Of a stretch of DNA of 56,361 nt, positions 6,942-15,016 are shown piece after piece. The position numbers and the translations under genes were made by a program. This stretch comes from an uncultured Oscillospiraceae bacterium (GTDB taxonomy: Bacteria > Bacillota > Clostridia > Oscillospirales > Acutalibacteraceae): NCBI GenBank assembly GCA_900540535.1, contig UQGM01000013.1, forward strand, positions 1-56,361, read 5' to 3'. Within the stretch, counting starts at the first letter, position 1. The number at the start of each line of letters is the position of its first letter. The notes beneath the pieces were generated by a model. It saw only the letters and a program-made list of their open reading frames with translations. It had not been told where the DNA came from and did not search any database.

Positions 6942-8192
6942 ATGAAGACAAATTTCTTAGGATATGAGGATAAGAAAAACCAAAAATTATGTATACTCTG
7001 CTGGATCACCTACGCTTCCACCTACATATGCAGGCTTAACTATTCGGCAGTTATGCCGGAGCTCGAAAAACTTAATGTTTTTCCCGAAAGTCAGATTGCC
7101 GCAATTTCCTCGGCGTTTTTCATCTGCTACGGACTCGGTCAGATTGTAAGCGGCATGCTCGGTGACCGCATTTCTCCGAGATATATGATCTTCGGCGGAC
7201 TTGCGATTTCTTCCATAAGCAACATCGCAATTTTCATGGTAAATTCCTTTTTACCGTTCATAACACTCTGGGCAATCAACGGAGCAGTTCAGTCAATGGT
7301 ATGGACACCCATTCTCAGAACTGCCGGAGATTATTTCAGCCCCTATGAGCGTGAAAAATTCGGAATACATATAGCTTCAACAGTTCCCTTAGGAACCCTT
7401 GCAAGCTACGGAGTAAGTCTTCTCACACTTCTTGTACTTCCCTGGAAATATGTATTTTTAGTATGCGGCGCTATTTCCCTTGCCGCTTCCGCCTATTGGT
7501 TCATGGGAACTAAGAACATAATAACCGAAAGCAGAAAAGCAAAGCTTTCCGAAAATGAAGCCAAAGCACCGACTCTTTCATATAAGAAGATGATAGGACT
7601 TATGGCTTCATCGGGAGTATTTATCCTCACCATTTCAATTGTCATTCAGGGAACTCTCAAGGACAGCGTAACACAGTGGATTCCCACATTTTTCTCACAG
7701 CAGTTCAGCACCGGAACGGGAACTTCCCTTGCCCTTACTATGATTCTTCCCATAATCAACGTAACGGGAGCCTATTTTGCACGTTTTGCAAACAAATATC
7801 TGCGAAATGAGCTTAAAACCTCAATGCTGTTTTTCGCCATTGCGGCGGCATTCCTTGCAGTACTCAATTTCTTCGGCAATAATATAATTCTTTCCCTTAT
7901 CTGCATGGCGGGAGTTACAAACTGCATGTTTGCAATAAACGTTATGATAATCACCATGGTTCCCCTGCATTTCAGCCGCTACGGATGCGTAAGCACGGTG
8001 GGAGGCATACTCAACGCCGTTGCATATATCGGCTGTGGAGCTCTCAATATGGTAGCCGGATCAATTCTCGAAAAGAGCGGCTCTTCATGGTCTGCGCTGC
8101 TTATTATGTGGCTTTCACTTGCAGTTATTGCCGTTATCGTTACAGGTATCGCCGTACTGCCCTGGAATAAGTTTTTAAAGAAAGAAGCATAA
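6942..8192 (+). CDS. MFS transporter, organophosphate:phosphate antiporter (OPA)-like
   Basis: A 416-residue polytopic protein with about 12 TM helices in two halves joined by a cytoplasmic loop near residue 205. The N-terminal half has the MFS loop GMLGDRISPRYM, and the order YICRLNYSAVMPE in TM1 resembles GlpT/UhpT-type (OPA) carriers, which exchange sugar phosphates or glycerol-3-phosphate for phosphate. A mannose-6-phosphate isomerase gene follows 71 bases later on the same strand and a phosphodiesterase is divergent, which supports a phosphorylated-sugar substrate. The exact ligand is inference. Confidence 0.8.
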   Translation: MKTNFLGYEDKKNQKLCILCWITYASTYICRLNYSAVMPELEKLNVFPESQIAAISSAFFICYGLGQIVSGMLGDRISPRYMIFGGLAISSISNIAIFMVNSFLPFITLWAINGAVQSMVWTPILRTAGDYFSPYEREKFGIHIASTVPLGTLASYGVSLLTLLVLPWKYVFLVCGAISLAASAYWFMGTKNIITESRKAKLSENEAKAPTLSYKKMIGLMASSGVFILTISIVIQGTLKDSVTQWIPTFFSQQFSTGTGTSLALTMILPIINVTGAYFARFANKYLRNELKTSMLFFAIAAAFLAVLNFFGNNIILSLICMAGVTNCMFAINVMIITMVPLHFSRYGCVSTVGGILNAVAYIGCGALNMVAGSILEKSGSSWSALLIMWLSLAVIAVIVTGIAVLPWNKFLKKEA

Positions 8193-8263
8193 GATAATTG
8201 ATTTAAAATTTCTTATCTGATAAAATTAAACCATATAATAAACCTAAGGTGGTGCAGTTTAAA

Positions 8264-9226
8264 ATGTATCCGTTAAAATTAATTCCCGCCGTTAAGGACT
8301 ATATCTGGGGCGGAACAAAGCTTAAGACCGATTTCGGCATTAAAAGCGATTTGGAAAAAGTCGCCGAAGCATGGACTCTCTCCTGCCACAAGGACGGAGC
8401 AAATATCATATCTAACGGCAGCGACAAGGGCAAAACTCTTGCCGCATGGCTCGAAGAAAAAGGCTTTGAAGTTCTAGGCAGCAAAGGTAAAAACCTTGAT
8501 AGCTTCCCTGTACTTATAAAGCTTATAGACGCAAAGGACAATCTTTCCGTCCAGGTACACCCTTACGATGAATACGCTCAGAGAGTTGAACACGAACAGG
8601 GCAAAACTGAGGCTTGGTATGTAATAGACTGTGAAGAGGGTGCAGAGCTTATATACGGCTTTAAGAAGGAAATCTCCTCACAGGAATTTGAAGAGCGCAT
8701 TATGAACAACACCCTTCTTGATGTTGTAAACAGCGTACCTGTTAAAAAGGGAGATTTATTCTTTATTGAATCGGGCACTCTTCACGCCATAGGCAAAGGA
8801 ATACTTCTTGCTGAGGTACAACAGAACTCAAATTCCACCTATCGTGTTTACGATTACGGACGAGTAGGAGCCGACGGAAAGCCCAGAGAGCTTCACATTA
8901 AAAAGGCAGTTGACGTTACCTCCTGCACTCCCCCAACCCACCCTTACGGAGCAAAGCCCGTTACGGAAAAGGGCGACGGATATGAAGTTACAGAGCTTGT
9001 AAACTGCGATATATTTAAATCTTACAGCGTAAAAATTGACGGAGAATACACTGGTAAAGCCAGCGAAGAATCCTTTGTTTCTCTTCTCTCCCTTGACGGA
9101 GATTTTGCTTTCAGCTGCGGCGATACAGAGCTTACCCTTAATAAGGGCGAAAGCATTTTCATTCCCGCAAACATGGGCGAATACACCGTAAAAGGCACAG
9201 GAGAAATCCTTAAAGTTACTCTTTGA
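8264..9226 (+). CDS. manA: Mannose-6-phosphate isomerase, class I
   Basis: A 320-residue cupin-type zinc enzyme that interconverts mannose-6-phosphate and fructose-6-phosphate. The zinc-site motifs are present: QVHPYDEYA (Gln and His), GKTEAWYV (Glu) and IESGTLHAIGKG (His), followed by the NSNSTYRVYDYGR segment. The length fits the short Firmicutes type. The ATG at 8264 follows AAGGTGG (8246-8252); the GTG at 8249 falls inside that site. It is downstream of an OPA-like antiporter, suggesting that an imported or salvaged hexose phosphate enters glycolysis here. A strong hairpin terminator follows. Confidence 0.95.
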   Translation: MYPLKLIPAVKDYIWGGTKLKTDFGIKSDLEKVAEAWTLSCHKDGANIISNGSDKGKTLAAWLEEKGFEVLGSKGKNLDSFPVLIKLIDAKDNLSVQVHPYDEYAQRVEHEQGKTEAWYVIDCEEGAELIYGFKKEISSQEFEERIMNNTLLDVVNSVPVKKGDLFFIESGTLHAIGKGILLAEVQQNSNSTYRVYDYGRVGADGKPRELHIKKAVDVTSCTPPTHPYGAKPVTEKGDGYEVTELVNCDIFKSYSVKIDGEYTGKASEESFVSLLSLDGDFAFSCGDTELTLNKGESIFIPANMGEYTVKGTGEILKVTL

Positions 9227-9250
9227 TAAACTAAACAAATCTATATTAAA

Positions 9251-9285
9251 ACAGCCCGAAGAATAATTCTTCGGGCTGTAAGTTT
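9251..9285. terminator. Bidirectional terminator between manA and GDPD gene
   Basis: A perfect 13-bp stem (9251-9263 with 9267-9279) with a 3-nt loop between convergent genes. T-rich sequence follows on both strands (AAGTTTAAT on plus, TTTTAATATAG on minus). Confidence 0.85.
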
Positions 9286-9299
9286 AATGTAATTTACTT

Positions 9300-10040
9300 T
9301 TATCTTCCGATTGTTTCAACACAAAGGTCGGGTACGTCGCTTATAATGCCGTCGCATTCCCACTCGCTCATTGCTTTCATTCCCTCGGGAATATTTACAC
9401 ACCAGGGATTAACTATAAGTCCGTTTTTATGGGCGGTTTCGATATACTCTTCATCCACATAGAAGCAAAGAGGATGAAGTGCATCTGCACCGATTTTCTT
9501 TGCATAAGCAAAGGGATCATCAAAAACCTTTTCGATAATGGGAGAATCAGGAGAATAAAGAAGACCTGTCTTTACTGTTTTATCTATCTCCTTAGCCTCA
9601 ACAAGAAGTGTATCGTCAAAAGATGAAATTATAAGCCTGTCGAAAAGTCCGTGCTCCTTAACGGCGTCAATAGTCTTTTTAACTATATCGGTACCTTTCT
9701 GCTTTGGGCTTTTGATCTCTATATTGATAACTTCAAACTTATCGGCAATATCGAGGAACTCGTGGAGAGTGGGAATCTGTGTACCTGCAAACTCCGGTGA
9801 AAAATATGAGCCGAAATCAAACTTTTTAAGCTCTTTAAGAGTGTAATCGGAAACAAGTCCTGTGCCGTTTGACATATTGTCTATTGCATAGTCGTGAACT
9901 ATTACAAGATGTCCGTCGGCAGTGAGATGCACATCGTTTTCAACACCGTGAGCACCCATTTCTATTGCCTTTAAAAAAGCAGGTATAGTGTTCTGAGGTG
10001 CGGCTTTATTGGCGCCTCTGTGGGCAAGAATCTTTGTCAT
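9300..10040 (-). CDS. Glycerophosphodiester phosphodiesterase
   Basis: A 246-residue cytoplasmic GDPD/UgpQ-type TIM-barrel enzyme that hydrolyses glycerophosphodiesters to sn-glycerol-3-phosphate and an alcohol. Key motifs: AHRGANKAAPQNT (catalytic His), GAHGVENDVHLTADGHLVIVHD (metal Glu and Asp and the second catalytic His), and INIEIKSP (metal Glu). No signal peptide, unlike GlpQ. It starts after GGAAGGAG. It may feed on products of membrane phospholipid turnover. Confidence 0.93.
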   Translation of the reverse strand: MTKILAHRGANKAAPQNTIPAFLKAIEMGAHGVENDVHLTADGHLVIVHDYAIDNMSNGTGLVSDYTLKELKKFDFGSYFSPEFAGTQIPTLHEFLDIADKFEVINIEIKSPKQKGTDIVKKTIDAVKEHGLFDRLIISSFDDTLLVEAKEIDKTVKTGLLYSPDSPIIEKVFDDPFAYAKKIGADALHPLCFYVDEEYIETAHKNGLIVNPWCVNIPEGMKAMSEWECDGIISDVPDLCVETIGR

Positions 10041-10119
10041 GTTAAAACTCCTTCCGTCCGCTTTATTCGGCTTTTATTATATCGCTTTCCGGCCGGAATG
10101 TTAACAGCTTTTTGTATTT

Positions 10120-10722
10120 TTATTTTAATTTAGACATTATTTTTTCGTATATTTCGATTATTTTAAATCTCGGCTCATACTCGGGGCTTTTTTCAACAAG
10201 TTTTACTTCCTTTTCGGTGAGCACACAGTCTATAGAAGTATCTTCACTTGCGGCGGGCAAACAAAGGGGCGGGAACATTATACACCACCAGTTGTGACCT
10301 TCCCCTGTGCCAATTACAACTCTCACAGCCATATACTGTCCGGCAGGAAGAGTGAATCCTTCATAGGTTCTCGTCGAGAAATACTCCTCTGAAACGGTTA
10401 TTTCAACGGGATAATCATATCCGTTTTCGGTTATAACCTTTTTCGCCGCTTCCTCAAGTTTATCTATATTAGGCTCAATTTTAGCCTTTGCTTCGTCACG
10501 GGTGACGGAACCGTCAAAAATCTCGTTTCCGGCCTCAAGTACGGCATCACGAACCTTAAGCTTCAAAGCCTGATCCTCTTCGGAATCGGAATTTGCAATA
10601 ACATGAAGACGAAGAACGCTTTCTCTTATACCGGTACAAGTTTCGGCAAATGTAGTAACACTGAAAATAAAGGCGATTATAACTGCCATAATAATTGCGA
10701 TTTCTGCTTTAAGTAATTTCAT
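10120..10722 (-). CDS. spoIIR: Stage II sporulation protein R
   Basis: A 200-residue secreted signalling protein. An N-terminal hydrophobic segment (about residues 7-26) precedes the family signature LRLHVIANSDSEEDQALKLKVRDAV, and the C-terminal half has YEGFTLPAGQYMAVRVVIGTGEGHNWWCIMFPPLC, both diagnostic. In the B. subtilis model, SpoIIR is made in the forespore and triggers SpoIIGA to process pro-sigma-E in the mother cell, so the host is probably a spore-former. The upstream ispE gene is 70 bases away; a hairpin with a T-run ends directly at the spoIIR ATG and buries its only visible ribosome-binding site, which is unusual. Confidence 0.93.
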   Translation of the reverse strand: MKLLKAEIAIIMAVIIAFIFSVTTFAETCTGIRESVLRLHVIANSDSEEDQALKLKVRDAVLEAGNEIFDGSVTRDEAKAKIEPNIDKLEEAAKKVITENGYDYPVEITVSEEYFSTRTYEGFTLPAGQYMAVRVVIGTGEGHNWWCIMFPPLCLPAASEDTSIDCVLTEKEVKLVEKSPEYEPRFKIIEIYEKIMSKLK

Positions 10723-10768
10723 AAAAAAACACCGTCCTTTTCTTTGACTTGCAAAGATTATGGACGGT
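10723..10768 (-). terminator. Hairpin/T-run abutting the spoIIR start codon
   Basis: Outer stem ACCGTCC/GGACGGT (10731-10737 with 10762-10768) and inner stem CTTTG/CAAAG (10742-10746 with 10752-10756). On the minus strand it is followed by GTTTTTTT and then directly by ATG of spoIIR; on the plus strand by TATTTTTTC. It can end ispE transcripts, and its 3' arm contains AAGGA, the best candidate spoIIR ribosome-binding site. Confidence 0.7.
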
Positions 10769-10792
10769 TATTTTTTCTTTTATTCACTTTTA

Positions 10793-11668
10793 TTATTTTT
10801 CAATTTCGCAGCCGTACTCGGCGGGAGTACAAACATGAACGGTGACACCCTTTATTTTCTTTGAAAGTTCCTGTGCGCATTTTTCGGCGTTCTCGCTGTT
10901 TTCAAATATACCGAAAACTGTGGGACCGCTTCCGCTCATACAGCAGCCCATTGCGTCGTTGTTGCGCATTATCTCCTTAATTGAGACACGCTCATGGACA
11001 TCCACTGCCTGCTCAAAGACATTACCCAAAGATTTGGCAATGCCATTTAAATCGCCGTCCACTACGCTTCTAAACATAGTGTGGGCATCGGGATGACGCA
11101 GATTCATGCTGTCAACAGCTGCATAAGCTTCGGCAGTTGAAACTCCCTGCTGAGGTTTTGCAAGAACAAAAAAGCATGAGGGCATATCGGGAAGCTGTGA
11201 GAGCACCTGACCTATATCCTGAGCGAGCATTGTTCCGCCCTGAATACAGAAAGGTACATCGGCTCCTACTTTAACGCCAATCTGACAGAGTTTTTTTACA
11301 GGAAGATTTTTTTCATAAAGGCTGTTTAAAGCCGTGATTACCGCTGCGCCGTCTGCGCTTCCTCCCGCAAGTCCTGCCGCATGGGGGATATTCTTCTCGA
11401 TTGTAATATGAATGTTTCTATCCTCTTCACCGCAAAAATCAAAAAACTTTTCCGCCGCTTTATAAGCTATATTTCTTTCATCGGTGGGAATACCATCCTC
11501 AGAACAGCTTATAGTGATTCCTCCGGAAGTTTTCTTTTCCACACTTACTCGGTCATAAACACTTACAGACTGCATTATCATCCACAAACTGTGATAACCG
11601 TTGGGGAGCTTTTCGAGAATATCCAGCATCAAATTGATTTTAGCTGCCGCTTTTACCGTAATCTTCAT
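10793..11668 (-). CDS. ispE: 4-diphosphocytidyl-2-C-methyl-D-erythritol kinase
   Basis: A 291-residue GHMP kinase of the non-mevalonate (MEP) isoprenoid pathway, which phosphorylates CDP-ME with ATP. The N-terminal AAAKINLMLDILEKLPNGYHSL (substrate/Lys-Asn motif), the glycine-rich ATP loop PHAAGLAGGSADGAAVI (about residues 94-110) and the C-terminal GCCMSGSGPTVFGIF motif are all intact. It sits upstream of spoIIR, with a terminator hairpin between them. Confidence 0.96.
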   Translation of the reverse strand: MKITVKAAAKINLMLDILEKLPNGYHSLWMIMQSVSVYDRVSVEKKTSGGITISCSEDGIPTDERNIAYKAAEKFFDFCGEEDRNIHITIEKNIPHAAGLAGGSADGAAVITALNSLYEKNLPVKKLCQIGVKVGADVPFCIQGGTMLAQDIGQVLSQLPDMPSCFFVLAKPQQGVSTAEAYAAVDSMNLRHPDAHTMFRSVVDGDLNGIAKSLGNVFEQAVDVHERVSIKEIMRNNDAMGCCMSGSGPTVFGIFENSENAEKCAQELSKKIKGVTVHVCTPAEYGCEIEK

Positions 11669-11765
11669 TTCATCATCCTGTGATACTCAGGTTCACAAAA
11701 CACGTTAAAGTGAATTTATGCCGGTATCTTTCCTTTCGTTTTTATTTTAAAATCCTCAGGAATCT

Positions 11766-12578
11766 TTATTCAATGGGAATCGGAACAGGTATTCTGCTCT
11801 GGAAAAGAGTTATATACTTAAAGCCTGCATCGAGAGCTGTCTGCATTCCGTCGCCGAGATTTTTGCCTATATCCTCCGCTCTGTGTGAATCGGAACCGAC
11901 AGTTATATATTCTCCGCCAAACTCCTTGAAACGCTTTACATAGTCAAGGGTGGGCAAAGTTCTGCCTATCTTCTGTCTTAAGCCCGAAGTGTTTATCTCC
12001 AGAGCTTTTCCGCTTTCGGCAAGATTTTTAAGAATTGTATCAATTTTATCGCTGAAACGCTTAAGGTCGATTTTATATCCGTGCTCACCCTCAATATAGC
12101 GGAGAGGATAAGTGAGATGTGTCAGAACATCAAATCCGCCCCACTGAGTCATCTCTATAAGAGCATCCAGATAACGGTCAAAAAGCTCGTTTACATCTCT
12201 GTCTTCGTAATCCATAAAGAAAAAGTCCTGCTCATCTCTGAGATTGTGAACGGAGCCTAAAACTATATCGTAATCATATGTTGAAATGATCTTCTCGGCA
12301 AGCGCAGGATTGTACGCCGGCTGACCAAGCTCTATTCCCTCTAAAACAATAAGTCTGCCCATAAATACGGAGCGAGCCTTTGCAACCTCAAAATAAGACT
12401 GCATTACGCTTCTGTCATAGTGATCCTTTTCATAGGAATCAACCTCACAGTGGTCGGTAAAGGCAATTCCCCTTATTCCAGCAAACTCCGCCTGCTCACA
12501 CATATATATTGTGGAATGTGTTCCGTCGGGAGAATTATCAGTATGGGTATGAAGGTCGATAAGTTTCTTAAATTCCAT
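11766..12578 (-). CDS. PHP-domain phosphoesterase, histidinol-phosphatase-like
   Basis: A 270-residue PHP-domain metal-dependent phosphatase resembling HisJ/HisK-type histidinol-phosphatases. PHP motifs appear in order: DLHTHTDNSPDG (residues 7-18), FTDHCEVD, a Glu in GIELGQP, SVHNLRDEQDFF, and GSDSHRAEDIG near the C-terminus. Family alignment and spacing place the start at ATG 12578; the frame extends to 12632 without a better start. No other his genes are nearby, so it may be a general sugar- or nucleotide-phosphate phosphatase. Confidence 0.82.
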   Translation of the reverse strand: MEFKKLIDLHTHTDNSPDGTHSTIYMCEQAEFAGIRGIAFTDHCEVDSYEKDHYDRSVMQSYFEVAKARSVFMGRLIVLEGIELGQPAYNPALAEKIISTYDYDIVLGSVHNLRDEQDFFFMDYEDRDVNELFDRYLDALIEMTQWGGFDVLTHLTYPLRYIEGEHGYKIDLKRFSDKIDTILKNLAESGKALEINTSGLRQKIGRTLPTLDYVKRFKEFGGEYITVGSDSHRAEDIGKNLGDGMQTALDAGFKYITLFQSRIPVPIPIE

Positions 12579-12725
12579 TTTATCACCACTTAACTTTCTT
12601 TCGGATTTTCCGGTTGTTGTTAACTGCATCATCTGAATAAAAAACAGTATGCAATATTAATTCCGCTTTTTAACAGCAGGAAACCAAAGCAGAATTTTCA
12701 GGGAATACCGACATAAAAATATATG

Positions 12726-12774
12726 ATTTTGACGGAAAAAGTATAAAAAACTTTTTCATAAATTACGTCAAAAT
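12726..12774. repeat. Nested inverted repeat (two stacked stems)
   Basis: Outer arms ATTTTGACG (12726-12734) and CGTCAAAAT (12766-12774) are perfect. Directly inside them, GAAAAAGT (12735-12742) pairs with ACTTTTTC (12750-12757), leaving an 8-base bulge on one side. As RNA this is a 17-bp hairpin with a side bulge; as DNA a wide dyad. Confidence 0.7.
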
Positions 12775-12853
12775 ACTGCTGTTTATTCACTGAATATTAT
12801 TGTAACATATTCGGACATTATATAAAAGCAAATGATTTAAGTTTTTTTAGATT

Positions 12854-12869
12854 TTTTGTGTGCACAAAA
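12854..12869. promoter_or_regulatory. Dyad TTTTGTG-TG-CACAAAA before nadE
   Basis: Perfect 7-bp arms around a 2-bp centre, about 25 bp upstream of a TAGAAT -10-like element and 50 bp before the nadE start. A possible operator for a niacin/NAD-responsive repressor, by position only. Confidence 0.4.
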
Positions 12870-12919
12870 TGCTATTATATGGTAGAATATTATGAAATAT
12901 CATCTTGGAGGTGTATATT

Positions 12920-14713
12920 TTGAAGAATATAATCAGAGTTTCAGGATGCGTTCACAGAATAGCTTCGGGAAACGCTGCACGCTGCGGCGGATATGCTTTA
13001 AAGGCAATAAATGATGCGGCTGCAATAGGCTCGGATATTATAGTCCTGCCCCGTCTTTCCCTTTGCGGAGCTGCCATTGGAAGTCTCGCTTCCAGCAGCA
13101 TTGTATGTGATGACTGCGAAAACGCCATTTCCGAAATTGCATCCCAGACAAAGGATACAAACGCCTACATTATAGTTTCTTCACCTGTAAAATCAAACGG
13201 TAAAATTGTACCGGCAACCACGGTTCTCTATAAAGGAGAAAAACTTGCCGACATCCCCGAAAACTGCGAAGATACATTGCTTTTCGGGTGCGGTGATTCA
13301 CTTTTTGCCGTTGTATCCTGCCGTCCCGAGGATATCTTTATCTACGGAGCCAAGGCTGTAAACGCAGGAGCGGATATTGTTATCTGCCAGAGCTCAGCAC
13401 CTTCCTATGCGGGATATAAGGATGAATGCAGAAAACTTTTTGCAGCATTTTCTAAATCAGCAGGCTGCGCCGCTGTTGTGTGCTGCTCAAATATAGACGA
13501 AACAACTTTTCCTGATGTATATACTCCCTTTGCGGGAATTTTTGAATGCGGCAGTGAAATTGCATGGCAGACTCATATTTCCCCTGCATTTTCCGCAAAC
13601 GGAGATATTGACGGCGATATAATCGCTTCACAGAAAAAAGTTTTCACCGATGAGGTTTATCCAATAGGATTCCATGAGCTCAATGAAAAAAACGGACTTC
13701 TTCGCAAGGTGGTTCAAAATCCGTTCCTGCCGGAAGAATATATGGATTCCATTTCCGTTACCGCAGAGTATTTTGATCTCCAGGTACGGGGACTTATGGG
13801 ACGACTTAAAAACACCGGTATCAAAAAGGCTGTTGTTGGAATTTCCGGAGGACTCGATTCAACCCTTGCGGTGCTTGTGGCTTCCGAAGCTTTTGAAAGA
13901 CTTGGCCTTCCCTCAAAAAACATCATCGGTATTACCATGCCGGGATTTGGAACAACGGGCAGAACATATGAAAACGCCTTGGCACTTCTCGACGCTCTGG
14001 GAACGGACAAGCGTGAAATTTCAATTAAAAACGCCTGCACAGAGCATCTTGAAAACATAGGTCACGGTCTTAAAACCCATGATGTAACTTATGAAAACGC
14101 ACAGGCTCGTGAAAGAATGCAGATTCTTTTCGATGTTGCCAACTGGGAAGGCGCCGTAGTCATCGGAACAGGCGACCTTTCAGAAGCGGCTCTTGGCTGG
14201 TGTACTTTCGGAGGAGATCATCTTTCCGGATACAATGTAAACTCCTCAATTACAAAAACTATGGCAAGATGTATTGTTAAATATCTTTCCCAGTCTCCAT
14301 CCTTTGCAGAAGCAAGAAGTGTATTGGAAGATATTCTCGACACACCTGTAAGCCCTGAGCTTATCCCCTCAGATAACGGTCAGATAGGTCAAAAAACAGA
14401 GAATATCCTCGGAGCCTATGAGCTTCACGATTTCTTCATTTACTATTTTGTAAAATACTCCCTTGCTCCGTCTAAAATCTTCGACTATGCAAGAAATGCT
14501 TTTGAAGATGTTTATTCGGAAGAATATATTTTAAATACTCTTAAAACCTTTATCAAACGCTTTTTCTCAAGTCAGTTCAAGCGTGCCTGCTCTTCGGAGG
14601 GATGTCCCAATATCGCCCCCGTAAGTCTTTCTTCAAGCAGGTTTTCCATTCCGTCAGACATGAGCGCCGACTTTATGATTTCGGAGCTTGAGGCATATAT
14701 ATCAGAAAAATAA
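12920..14713 (+). CDS. nadE: NAD+ synthase with degenerate glutaminase domain
   Basis: A 597-residue protein laid out as an N-terminal nitrilase-fold domain plus a C-terminal NAD synthetase domain, which amidates deamido-NAD. The synthetase half is intact: SGGLDST P-loop (about residues 309-315), ITMPGFGTTGRTYENALAL, IGTGDLSEAALGWCTFGGDH. The nitrilase half is odd. The usual catalytic Glu motif PEL reads LPRLSLCG (Arg45), the Lys-bearing LPNY/EF segment is missing, and the Cys-Glu-Asp motif is altered (VVSCRPEDIF). The protein is also shorter than typical glutamine-dependent enzymes of about 640 residues. I infer that it uses free ammonia. TTG at 12920 is the start because GGAGGTG lies at 12907-12913. 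It is followed closely by ACT and UPF0210 genes. Confidence 0.93.
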   Translation: MKNIIRVSGCVHRIASGNAARCGGYALKAINDAAAIGSDIIVLPRLSLCGAAIGSLASSSIVCDDCENAISEIASQTKDTNAYIIVSSPVKSNGKIVPATTVLYKGEKLADIPENCEDTLLFGCGDSLFAVVSCRPEDIFIYGAKAVNAGADIVICQSSAPSYAGYKDECRKLFAAFSKSAGCAAVVCCSNIDETTFPDVYTPFAGIFECGSEIAWQTHISPAFSANGDIDGDIIASQKKVFTDEVYPIGFHELNEKNGLLRKVVQNPFLPEEYMDSISVTAEYFDLQVRGLMGRLKNTGIKKAVVGISGGLDSTLAVLVASEAFERLGLPSKNIIGITMPGFGTTGRTYENALALLDALGTDKREISIKNACTEHLENIGHGLKTHDVTYENAQARERMQILFDVANWEGAVVIGTGDLSEAALGWCTFGGDHLSGYNVNSSITKTMARCIVKYLSQSPSFAEARSVLEDILDTPVSPELIPSDNGQIGQKTENILGAYELHDFFIYYFVKYSLAPSKIFDYARNAFEDVYSEEYILNTLKTFIKRFFSSQFKRACSSEGCPNIAPVSLSSSRFSIPSDMSADFMISELEAYISEK

Positions 14714-14731
14714 TTTTGGAGGTCATATAAT

Positions 14732-15001
14732 ATGCGTGCTGTTATTACTGTTGTCGGCCGTGACAAGGTCGGTATTCTTGCAAAGGTATCTTCTATCTGC
14801 GCTGAAAACAATGTCAACGTTATTGAAGTTTCTCAGTCTATTTTACAGGATATGTTCTGCATGATTATGCTTACTGATGTAAGCGAATGCAGCGTTCCCT
14901 TTACAGAGTTTGCTGAAAATCTTGCAAAACAGGGTGAGGCTCAGAATCTTTCAATTCGTGCAATGCATGAAGATGTATTTAACTCAATGCACAGAATTTA
15001 A
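14732..15001 (+). CDS. ACT domain-containing protein (UPF0237 family)
   Basis: An 89-residue single ACT domain. MRAVITVVGRDKVGILAKVSSICAENNVNVIEVSQ is the typical ligand-binding beta-alpha-beta start, with the Gly-Ile turn at residues 13-14. UPF0237 ACT proteins are regularly found just upstream of UPF0210/DUF711 genes, as here (15-base gap), suggesting a two-part unit in which the ACT domain senses an amino acid. The function is unproven. Confidence 0.9.
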   Translation: MRAVITVVGRDKVGILAKVSSICAENNVNVIEVSQSILQDMFCMIMLTDVSECSVPFTEFAENLAKQGEAQNLSIRAMHEDVFNSMHRI

Positions 15002-15016
15002 GGAGTAGATTTTCAG

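Larger units (their letters stand above)
12579..12919. other. 341-bp divergent intergenic region
   Basis: No gene is seen here. It holds a nested inverted repeat at 12726-12774 and a 7-bp dyad TTTTGTG-TG-CACAAAA at 12854-12869, placed where the nadE promoter should be (a TAGAAT -10-like element at about 12892-12897). The rest is AT-rich. Confidence 0.6.
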
